Source: Cyanobacteria bacterium PR.3.49
GTDB taxonomy: Bacteria > Cyanobacteriota > Vampirovibrionia > Obscuribacterales > Obscuribacteraceae
Assembly: GCA_013997645.1 (NCBI GenBank)
Contig: PNKB01000007.1
Span: 1 to 63,960 of the forward strand
Direction of reading: 5' to 3'
DNA length: 63,960 bases
Below are positions 17,101 to 23,610 of the stretch, piece after piece; the stretch's first letter is position 1, and each line of letters starts with the position of its first letter. The notes beneath the pieces are model-generated. The model was not told the DNA's origin, did no database searches, and saw nothing but the letters and a program-made list of their open reading frames with translations. The translations under genes were made by a program, and so were the position numbers.

Positions 17101-17622
17101 TCAGCGTCCCACTGAATTGGCTTCGGCGCTGGCTTTTTGCTTGCCTGAAGAAAAATTTTTCTTCCAGATTGGAATCAGCATCAAAGCAATTGTTCCGGTT
17201 ATCGGCATGATTGGAATCCACTGACTTACCGGAGCAAAAGGATCCAAAATGCCGGTTGTATAGCTCAATGCGCTGAAATTTGTTGCCATTGTCTTGCCCA
17301 GCGGCGTGTAAGCGATGAGCAATCCAGCTACGCCACCGATTGTATAAACGAGAATATGCGGCCAAAAATCGCGACCCAACTGTCTTGTCAATCGCAATAC
17401 GTTAAGTATGGTTGCCCCCCACATTGCTCCCATGGGAACGCCTACGAAGAGTGCCCAGAAGATGCCGATCATGCCGTTGACCAGAAAGCTAAGCTTCCCG
17501 TGAGTGATACTGAGAACGATACCATTCACGAGCGCCGCCGCTGCCAGACTAACGCATCCGGCAGCAGCACCAAAAAGAGCACTCTCCAAAAGATGTTCTC
17601 TTATCTTTTGCAAAAAAGGCAT
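17101..17622 (-). CDS. Hypothetical membrane protein
   Basis: I do not recognise the family. From the ATG at 17622 (MPFLQKIREHLLES) the protein has 173 residues and four or five helices (LFGAAAGCVSLAAAALVNGIV, LVNGMIGIFWALFVGVPMGA, ILVYTIGGVAGLLIAY, WIPIMPITGTIALMLIPIW) and a basic C-terminal tail. A longer frame from 17721 would overlap the kinase gene by 65 bases and is not favoured. It follows the membrane kinase by 34 bases on the same strand, so it may be in its operon. It converges with uppP. Confidence 0.7.
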   Translation of the reverse strand: MPFLQKIREHLLESALFGAAAGCVSLAAAALVNGIVLSITHGKLSFLVNGMIGIFWALFVGVPMGAMWGATILNVLRLTRQLGRDFWPHILVYTIGGVAGLLIAYTPLGKTMATNFSALSYTTGILDPFAPVSQWIPIMPITGTIALMLIPIWKKNFSSGKQKASAEANSVGR

Positions 17623-17656
17623 TGTAAAAATCTCGGACCTTGCTGAGTTATTGTAT

Positions 17657-19003
17657 TTAGCGGGCTTCTGTGGATTTGAAGATAGGAAATCCGAAAGGCG
17701 ACTTGTGAGAGTCTTCCTCAAGAGGAGCCAGACCTTCAGGATCAGTCAGTTGAGCCTCGCTGTCTTCCTGGAAGATTATTTCCGGCTCTTTCATTTTGCT
17801 TGCTTCTGATCCGGGAATAGGGCTGACCTGTGGAAGCGGCATTGCAGACAGGCTGGGCGAGCCGAGATCCGGCTGAGTTGCCGCGACTTTGGGCGGCTCT
17901 TCTTCACTCTTTTTCTTGCCTTCGCTTTCGATGTGATGTTTTAGCACTTCAAGTTGCTCTTTCACCTTTTGCTCTCGATCTTCAAAATCTTTCAATTGCT
18001 TTTCAATTTTGGCGACGTCTTTGCCGTCTTTGCTGGCTACTGCCTGCCCATCTTGTTTGAGCCCCAGGGCACTGTGCCAGCCCACATACAAAATGGCAAA
18101 TGCCAGCGCAACAACAGACACTCCAATTATGCCGCCCCAGATCCAATTGCCCTGCGGCAAACCTTTTTTTAGCTCGGGCTGATACTCCAGTTCTTCGAGC
18201 ATTTCCAGCGCATTTTGAAAACGCAGCCAGGGGTCTTGCGCTGTAGCTCTCTGGACGATGTAGTCGATATGCTCGGAAAGAGAATCTATATGTTTTCTGG
18301 GCGAAGACGTTTGCAGCGCCAGTGGTTCTTGTCCGGTCAGAAGGAAAGACATGGTGGCACCCAGAGCATAAACATCAGAGCGTGGCTCGGCAGCGCCCCA
18401 GTATTGCTCAGGCGGTGAATAGCCGGCCGAGACGACGTGGGTATTGTCGGAATCATCGCGATACTGGCGTGCAATTCCGAAGTCGACCAGCTTTACGCGT
18501 CCGAGCGTATCGATCATGACATTGCTTGGTTTTAGATCGCGATAAATGACGGGCGGGTCATGCGTATGCAAATAATTGAGCACCTTGCAAATCTGCACGG
18601 ACCATTCCAGAACCTGGTCCTCGGCAAAGGGCTCACCACGCTCGTGCAGCATCTCATGGAGGTTTTTTCCCTCCACATATTCCATAAGGATGAAATAGTC
18701 GTTGCCCTCAGGGAAATGATCTTTGATATCGACAATATTCGGGTGCTTCAAATCGCAAAGCACTTCAATTTCACGCATGAAGAAAGCCATCGCTTTCTCG
18801 CGGTCTTCATCGCGGAAAAAATCGTCTCGCAACTTTTTGATGACGTAGGTTCTGCCGTGCAGCCGGTGGTCCCGCGCCAGATACACGGTGCCCATGCCGC
18901 CTTGACCCAGCTGGTCAATAATTTCATAGCGCCCCTGCAATACGAGCGCTTGTGAATTTTGCTGGCCGCCTTGCGGCATTTTTTGGTAAGGCGATTCAGT
19001 CAT
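17657..19003 (-). CDS. Transmembrane Ser/Thr protein kinase with C-terminal coiled coil
   Basis: Hanks-type kinase of 448 residues. Glycine loop GQGGMG at 33-38, lysine K56, catalytic loop IYRDLKPSN (Tyr in place of His) at 153-161, DFG at 174-176, and activation segment ending GYSPPEQYWG, very like the kinase at 1830, so the two are close paralogues. One membrane helix (about 288-309) is followed by a predicted coiled coil (about 328-365, KIEKQLKDFEDREQKVKEQL) and a Pro/Glu-rich tail. The kinase domain is cytoplasmic and the coiled coil outside. The signal sensed is unknown. Confidence 0.92.
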   Translation of the reverse strand: MTESPYQKMPQGGQQNSQALVLQGRYEIIDQLGQGGMGTVYLARDHRLHGRTYVIKKLRDDFFRDEDREKAMAFFMREIEVLCDLKHPNIVDIKDHFPEGNDYFILMEYVEGKNLHEMLHERGEPFAEDQVLEWSVQICKVLNYLHTHDPPVIYRDLKPSNVMIDTLGRVKLVDFGIARQYRDDSDNTHVVSAGYSPPEQYWGAAEPRSDVYALGATMSFLLTGQEPLALQTSSPRKHIDSLSEHIDYIVQRATAQDPWLRFQNALEMLEELEYQPELKKGLPQGNWIWGGIIGVSVVALAFAILYVGWHSALGLKQDGQAVASKDGKDVAKIEKQLKDFEDREQKVKEQLEVLKHHIESEGKKKSEEEPPKVAATQPDLGSPSLSAMPLPQVSPIPGSEASKMKEPEIIFQEDSEAQLTDPEGLAPLEEDSHKSPFGFPIFKSTEAR

Positions 19004-19205
19004 GCTGTTTGCAAAAGGCTGCGCTGAAACTACGGCTATGCAGCGACTGATTTCTTTAGTCGGAGACCTGGTGGTTTTACCGGCCGATCAGCCTAGTTAA
19101 GTATAACAATAGTTAAGCCATCTGAATCGCTCATACTTTGCGAATCTACGAAGTTGACAAGAGAATAGGCGTCAGGCTGCAAGACAAGACCAAACGAATG
19201 CCAGG

Positions 19206-20045
19206 TCAGGACAAAATCGATTTTGCTTTCAACTGTTCTTTGAAAAGCTGAAGACCCTTCTCGTGCTCATTGCTCATGGAATAATCCAGTTCTTCCAGGA
19301 AATATCGCCTGAGACGCTCGCGGCTCAAGTCTGTGCGGGCTTGAGCCTGATCCAGAACTTCCTCGAAAATGGTGCTCAAACCAAGATTACGAGCGGTTCT
19401 TAAATCTTCCGCCAAGCGTTGGAATTTTTCCAGATTGGTTTCGTACCAGTCTTTCCGGGCTGCCCAAACGCCAAAAACCATGGGCGTTTTGAAATTGGTC
19501 GACCACCACTGACCGAGGTCGACTCGCTCTGATTGCTTCGTCCATTCGGCATCGACCGTCAGGGCTCTGTCACCGATAACAAGGGCCGCATCGATTTCCT
19601 TACCGCCCAAGTCCGGCCTCGGTGACGCTGTGAACCTTGCTTCGACTCCATGGACACATGCAAGATAGAGCCTGAGAAGAGCAACCGATGTGGCGGATGA
19701 TGCCGGCACTTCAATGTGGCTGTCCTTATTGATCTGGTTCTTGCTGAAAAAGAGAACCGAGCCGACTTCTTTACAGGTCGAGATAGACAGTCCGGGCAAC
19801 AGCACCAGATCGTCCTGATTGCAGAGGTAATAGAACGAACTCATCGCTCCCAGGTCAAGAGCACCGGTCGAATAACCGGCGTTGAGATTGGCCGGCGTTT
19901 CTTCTGTAATATCCGCTTCTATCGGCACCAGTCCAGATGTCAAAGGCAGGTGGACAGGCAGGCAATTGACGAAATTTATTTGCCCGAGTCTGGGACGCTG
20001 CCCGCTCTTTTCATTTCTGGCTTCCGCCTGTGGCAATAACTGCAA
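19206..20045 (-). CDS. mqnA: Chorismate dehydratase, futalosine menaquinone pathway
   Basis: MqnA dehydrates chorismate to 3-enolpyruvylbenzoate, the first committed step of the futalosine route to menaquinone. The motifs RLGQINFVNCLPVHLPL, ETPANLNAGYSTGALDLGAM and LPGLSISTCKEVGSV match the periplasmic-binding-protein fold of MqnA. I place the start at the TTG at 20045, because AGGAGA lies 7 bases upstream and the resulting 279 residues fit the family. Starting at 20135 would add a spurious hydrophobic leader. Its leader contains a terminator and possible small transcript (20134-20227). Partners in the window: UbiD-type decarboxylase at 29426 and mqnE at 60421. Confidence 0.9.
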   Translation of the reverse strand: MQLLPQAEARNEKSGQRPRLGQINFVNCLPVHLPLTSGLVPIEADITEETPANLNAGYSTGALDLGAMSSFYYLCNQDDLVLLPGLSISTCKEVGSVLFFSKNQINKDSHIEVPASSATSVALLRLYLACVHGVEARFTASPRPDLGGKEIDAALVIGDRALTVDAEWTKQSERVDLGQWWSTNFKTPMVFGVWAARKDWYETNLEKFQRLAEDLRTARNLGLSTIFEEVLDQAQARTDLSRERLRRYFLEELDYSMSNEHEKGLQLFKEQLKAKSILS

Positions 20046-20052
20046 GCAAAGA

Positions 20053-20058
20053 TCTCCT
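20053..20058 (-). promoter_or_regulatory. Ribosome-binding site deciding the mqnA start
   Basis: AGGAGA on the minus strand, 7 bases before the TTG at 20045. It argues for a TTG start and against a signal peptide on MqnA. Confidence 0.75.
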
Positions 20059-20133
20059 GTAAGCGCAGCACAGCATAGCAAAAGACTTGCTGTTAAAACC
20101 GGCTTACCGTCTAAGGTTGAGACGCCAAGAAAC

Positions 20134-20167
20134 AAAAAACTCGCGGTCTAGCTTTTAGACACGCGAG
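20134..20167 (-). terminator. Strong Rho-independent terminator upstream of mqnA
   Basis: On the minus strand CTCGCG-(T)GTCTA..TAGAC-CGCGAG is an 11-bp stem with one bulge, followed by TTTTTT. It lies in front of mqnA on the same strand, so it either ends a small RNA or works as an attenuator. Confidence 0.85.
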
Positions 20168-20227
20168 CGAAAACAAAGATGGGACCCGGCCGTGAGTAAA
20201 TAGTGTTTTTCATAGGCCGGGGTCCCT
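20134..20227 (-). ncRNA. Candidate small RNA or mqnA attenuation leader
   Basis: The predicted transcript (about 94 bases) runs from a promoter at 20234-20261 to the terminator at 20134. It folds into two strong hairpins: GGGACCCCGGCC with GGCCGGGTCCC (20215-20226 with 20181-20191, one bulge) right at the 5' end, then the terminator stem. A 21-codon frame (20213-20148) starts in the first loop and its TAG lies in the terminator stem, which would suit a leader peptide, but it has no clear ribosome site. A stand-alone sRNA and a cis regulator of mqnA are both possible. Confidence 0.5.
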
Positions 20228-20233
20228 ATGACC

Positions 20234-20261
20234 ATTATGCAGAAGATTTGCGAGTCGTCAA
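20234..20261 (-). promoter_or_regulatory. Promoter for the candidate RNA upstream of mqnA
   Basis: On the minus strand TTGACG (20256-20261) and CATAAT (20234-20239) are 16 bases apart, close to the sigma-70 consensus. Predicted start is the A at 20227. Confidence 0.6.
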
Positions 20262-20369
20262 GAGGATCCTGGAATTTTTTCGCCAAGCTTTTTAAGGGAC
20301 AAATTTACAAGGCAAAGAAAGCACACTTCTAACCGCTACAATTCAATTCGTCTTCAGGGAGAAGAGCCC

Positions 20370-21680
20370 GTGAGAATGGTCGATGTAATCCTGGCGAAAC
20401 GTTCAGGAAAAGAGCATACCAAGCAAGAGATTGACTTTTTGCTGAACGGTGTCATGACCGGGTCGGTGCCTGACTACCAACTGGCTGCCTGGCTAATGGC
20501 AGTTTGCTGGCAAGGCATGAGTCTGGAAGAAACCGCATACCTGACGGACGGCATGTGCAAATCCGGAGAGGTGCTGGACCTCTCTTCAGTCGGGCCTCTC
20601 GTTGCCGACAAGCATTCGACCGGTGGAGTGGGCGACAAAACAACACTCGTATTCGTTCCTCTGATGGCCGCTGCCGGCCTGCCCATGGCCAAATTGTCCG
20701 GGCGAGGCCTGGGACATACAGGTGGCACCATCGATAAATTGGAAGCTATTCCAGGCTTCAAAACTGATATTTCCATAGATCAATTTATCAAACAAGTAAA
20801 AGACATCGGCATGGCGATTGCCGGACAGACGCAGGAATTGGCTCCGGCGGACGGCAAGATTTATGCGCTGCGAGACGTGACGGGCACTGTCGAATCAGTC
20901 CCTCTGATTGCCGCATCGATTGTCTCGAAGAAGGCTGCAGCCGGCACCAATTTAATTATTCTCGACGTGAAGTGCGGACGTGGTGCCTTCATGGAAACCG
21001 AAGAGAAAGCGCAAAATCTGGCGCGAGTAATGGTGGAAGTGGGCAAACTGATCAAAAGGCCGATCACGGCCGTTGTCACCAATATGGAGCAGCCGCTGGG
21101 AATGGCGGTCGGACATACACTCGAAGTAATAGAAGCGATTGAAACTTTGAAAGGAAAAGGTCCAGGCGACCTTCACGAATTGACGCTTTCTCTTGGTTCG
21201 CTCGCACTGGTTAAGGCCGGCAAGGCAAAGGACGAAGAAGCGGCACGTTTGAAATTGACCCAGCTTATGGAAAGTGGTGCCGCCTTAGAGCAATTCCGTA
21301 AATTGATCGTTGCCCAGGGGGGCAATCCTGATGTTATCGAAAAGCCGGAATTGATGCCGACTGCCAAACACGAATTCGATCTTCTACTGCCCGGCACCGG
21401 TCAAAAATGGATCAAGCATATCGACGGCAGGAAGGTTGCCGAAGCATGCAAGATACTGGGAGCAGGGCGCACGAAAAAAGACGATCCGATCAATTTGGCG
21501 GTGGGAGTTGTTTTGGCTGGAAAGGTCGGCTCCGTTATCCAGGGCGGTTCATCGCTGGCTACGGTGCATGCTGATTCGGAGGGTGAATACGATGCTGCCC
21601 TGCCGCTTTTGAACGAAGCCTTCTCTTTTAGCGATGTTCCGGTTGCTATGGAGCAAATCGTCAAAGCAAGTGTTGTGTAG
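20370..21680 (+). CDS. Pyrimidine-nucleoside (thymidine) phosphorylase
   Basis: This enzyme splits thymidine/uridine with phosphate into base and (deoxy)ribose-1-phosphate in nucleoside salvage. The 436 residues carry the phosphate-binding ADKHSTGGVGDKT (79-91) and the family signature SGRGLGHTGGTIDKLEAIPG (110-129), then YALRDVTGTVES and IVSKKAA. GTG at 20370 and ATG at 20376 both fit GGGAGAAGAG. The short-type length suggests the low-GC pdp class more than E. coli deoA. Followed 15 bases later by lipM. Cytidine deaminase at 27007 could feed the same pathway. Confidence 0.93.
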   Translation: MRMVDVILAKRSGKEHTKQEIDFLLNGVMTGSVPDYQLAAWLMAVCWQGMSLEETAYLTDGMCKSGEVLDLSSVGPLVADKHSTGGVGDKTTLVFVPLMAAAGLPMAKLSGRGLGHTGGTIDKLEAIPGFKTDISIDQFIKQVKDIGMAIAGQTQELAPADGKIYALRDVTGTVESVPLIAASIVSKKAAAGTNLIILDVKCGRGAFMETEEKAQNLARVMVEVGKLIKRPITAVVTNMEQPLGMAVGHTLEVIEAIETLKGKGPGDLHELTLSLGSLALVKAGKAKDEEAARLKLTQLMESGAALEQFRKLIVAQGGNPDVIEKPELMPTAKHEFDLLLPGTGQKWIKHIDGRKVAEACKILGAGRTKKDDPINLAVGVVLAGKVGSVIQGGSSLATVHADSEGEYDAALPLLNEAFSFSDVPVAMEQIVKASVV

Positions 21681-21695
21681 ATAGTCCGTCATTTC

Positions 21696-22478
21696 ATGAA
21701 AGAAACCTGGCGCTTAATTGATTTTGAAAGCTTTGATGCCGCCACCAACATGGCCGTCGATGAGGCTATCCTTGATGCTCATGTGGCTGGTGAAGTGCCG
21801 CCTACTTTGCGCTTCTATGGATGGGCACCGCCAGCAGTGTCGATTGGTTATGGACAAAAACTTCCGGAGAAAGTGCGTCAAAAAATAGTGGCGCGCGGCT
21901 TTGACGTGGTCAAACGGCCCACCGGCGGCCGTGCTGTTCTCCATATTGATGAGCTGACATATTCCTTTGTCGGATCCGCGAGCGGTCAGGGAAAAGTTTT
22001 AGGCTCGAGCGTTATCGAATCGTATAAAAAAATTTGCCAGGCATTGATCGTCGGTTTCAAAACTCTGGGTGTGGCGGTGGAAATCGGGCAGGGGCAAGCA
22101 GCATCCCGCCAAATACTCGATTGCTTCACGGCGACAACCACAGCCGACCTCCACTACCAGGGCAAGAAGATTGTCGGCAGTGCGCAGTTGCGCCGCCATG
22201 ACGCGCTATTACAGCACGGATCGATTCTACTTTGCCAGGAACAAAATCTGATGGGCGAGTTGCTGCTTACTAAAAAAGGCGCTGAAGAAGAAAGTCAGCG
22301 CCATGCCAATTTGTTCGAAATAACAGGCAGCGTGGTGTCGGCACTGGAGTTGATTCCAGCTTTCAAAAATGGTTTCGAGACTACCTTTGGCGTCGATTTG
22401 GAATCAGGTCAATTGACAGCCGCAGAGTGGCGGCGTGTGGATGAGATTAAGGAGAGAGAAAGTCTCTTGGTGAAATAG
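21696..22478 (+). CDS. LipM-like octanoyltransferase / lipoate-protein ligase family
   Basis: The protein belongs to the biotin/lipoate A/B ligase family. Motifs: TNMAVDEAIL near the N-terminus, RPTGGRAVLH (74-83), Cys143 in DCFTATTTAD, and GKKIVGSAQLRR (156-167). A Cys about 15 residues before the conserved Lys is the nucleophile in LipM-type octanoyl-ACP:protein transferases, so octanoyl transfer for lipoate synthesis is favoured over an ATP-dependent ligase. Length 260. Probably co-transcribed with the phosphorylase gene. Confidence 0.85.
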   Translation: MKETWRLIDFESFDAATNMAVDEAILDAHVAGEVPPTLRFYGWAPPAVSIGYGQKLPEKVRQKIVARGFDVVKRPTGGRAVLHIDELTYSFVGSASGQGKVLGSSVIESYKKICQALIVGFKTLGVAVEIGQGQAASRQILDCFTATTTADLHYQGKKIVGSAQLRRHDALLQHGSILLCQEQNLMGELLLTKKGAEEESQRHANLFEITGSVVSALELIPAFKNGFETTFGVDLESGQLTAAEWRRVDEIKERESLLVK

Positions 22479-22507
22479 AAAAACGCCGAAAGGTTTTCTT
22501 TCGGCGT
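22479..22507. terminator. Hairpin terminator between convergent genes
   Basis: ACGCCGAAAG/CTTTCGGCGT forms a perfect 10-bp stem at 22483-22507. The U tract (AAAA on plus at 22479-22482) favours the minus-strand SRPBCC gene. On the plus strand it is followed by CTTCT, a weaker tract for lipM. Confidence 0.75.
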
Positions 22508-22525
22508 CTTCTGTGGCTTAAACCT

Positions 22526-23173
22526 CTATTTGACGACTTTCAGCGAAGTGTCTTGAGCGACTCTGGGCGCTTCGGCGGTCCGTCGTAAGTCTCTGAAGAT
22601 GTTCTCGGCGGTGTCCTTAAGTGTTTTGTGCACGAAGATTTTCGGTGCAAAGAAACCAGGCTGGACGTGTTTTGCATAGGTGACCAATGTCGACTTTCCA
22701 TTGTCTACAGGACTGAATTGCCAATAGCCTTCGTTGGCTTTGAATGAACCTTTTACGTGTGTCCACTCGATGCGACCGGGCTTGCTCTGGTCTATGGCCA
22801 GAACATAGTCGAGCTTCATGATGCCTGATGCTTTGGCGTGAAATCTGACGTTTTTCACGCCATTCTTTTCGCTCAAGACCTGGCAATCGGTCAAATTGGT
22901 GAAATACTTCACCGCATTGGTGTAGTCGGTGATGATTTCAAAAAGCTTTTCGGGTGTTGCATGAATTACGGTTTTGCTGACGACGAAGGTCTTGCGCCCC
23001 ATATCTTGCTCTGCATGCACGACGCCGTTCAAAGGAACTGCCATGGCTATATGCTTCGTTGAGAAATTGGCTTGAGCCGTTTCGGCAAATACGGGAGCTC
23101 CGGCACTAAAGGACAACAACGAGACAATCACGGCGGCACCAAAAGCGGTGCTCCGCGCAAGCGATTTGCGCAT
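22526..23173 (-). CDS. Secreted SRPBCC/START-like lipid-binding protein
   Basis: A signal peptide (residues 1-30, ending APVFA) is followed by an SRPBCC domain: SKTVIHATPEKLFEIITDYTNAVKYF (about 66-91) is the opening strand and helix of the COQ10/polyketide-cyclase subfamily, with later strands KNVRFHAKASGIMKLDYVLAID and GYWQFSPVDNGKSTLVTY. Such domains bind a hydrophobic ligand. Here it should be periplasmic. The ligand is unknown. Confidence 0.82.
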   Translation of the reverse strand: MRKSLARSTAFGAAVIVSLLSFSAGAPVFAETAQANFSTKHIAMAVPLNGVVHAEQDMGRKTFVVSKTVIHATPEKLFEIITDYTNAVKYFTNLTDCQVLSEKNGVKNVRFHAKASGIMKLDYVLAIDQSKPGRIEWTHVKGSFKANEGYWQFSPVDNGKSTLVTYAKHVQPGFFAPKIFVHKTLKDTAENIFRDLRRTAEAPRVAQDTSLKVVK

Positions 23174-23392
23174 ATTAGTTACCTACTTCATGAGACGAAC
23201 GCAACAGTCAGCAGCTTAGCCATGCCTTCGGCTCGCTGCTCTTAGCCAGTTGACGAGGGCCCGGATGCAAAGTTCCCGGAAAGCAGCCCGCCACTAAGTG
23301 ACTGCAACATGCTCGGGTTATGTGCGCCGTAAATGCCTTGCTTTGCCAACCAGCTCTAAAATGTCCGATATATCTATGCTTAGAAATTTCTG

Positions 23393-23476
23393 GAAGTTAA
23401 ACCGTTATCGGTTTAACTTCTGCGGGCGAGGCGCGAAAAGCCCTCCCCGCTTGAAAACCCCGGAAGCTCCCGGGTT
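23393..23476. other. Three consecutive stem-loops upstream of relA
   Basis: Hairpin 1 is a perfect 12-bp stem (GAAGTTAAACCG and complement) with loop TTAT at 23393-23420. Hairpin 2 pairs GCGGG(c)GAGG with CCTCCCCGC (23422-23450). Hairpin 3 pairs AACCC with GGGTT plus inner pairs (23456-23476). None is followed by a T run on either strand, so these are not ordinary terminators. They lie upstream of the likely relA start, so they may belong to a separate RNA. Confidence 0.5.
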
Positions 23477-23551
23477 GAGACAGCCCCGGCCGCCTTCATA
23501 ATTTGCTGAAATAGTTCGTCACGACCGCTGGGATAAGCCTTTCGACAATTG

Positions 23552-23557
23552 TATAAT
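23552..23557 (+). promoter_or_regulatory. Probable -10 box of relA
   Basis: Perfect TATAAT, 53 bases before the relA ATG. No good -35 is seen 16-18 bases upstream, so it may depend on an activator. Confidence 0.45.
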
Positions 23558-23610
23558 CTTCATTAACGCCGCCGTGCCGGGCTGGCGCATTATTTTATAG
23601 GAACCTTTTG

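Larger units (their letters stand above)
23174..23610. other. 437-base non-coding stretch with three hairpins and the relA promoter
   Basis: No convincing gene lies here. A 67-codon plus frame (23298-23501) has poor coding character and runs through the hairpins. The stretch holds three consecutive hairpins (23393-23476), a perfect TATAAT (23552-23557) and the relA ribosome site AGGAA (23599-23603). Confidence 0.6.

Noticed and set aside
17623..17721. 33-residue N-terminal extension of the membrane protein at 17101
   Set aside because: It would overlap the kinase coding end by 65 bases and adds polar sequence. The ATG at 17622 starts just before the first helix.
20046..20135. Signal peptide on MqnA
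   Set aside because: It appears only if translation starts at 20135. A strong ribosome site points to the TTG at 20045, giving the normal cytoplasmic enzyme length.
23298..23501. 67-codon plus-strand gene before relA
   Set aside because: It crosses the three hairpins, has no ribosome site and an unlikely Arg/Pro-rich product.
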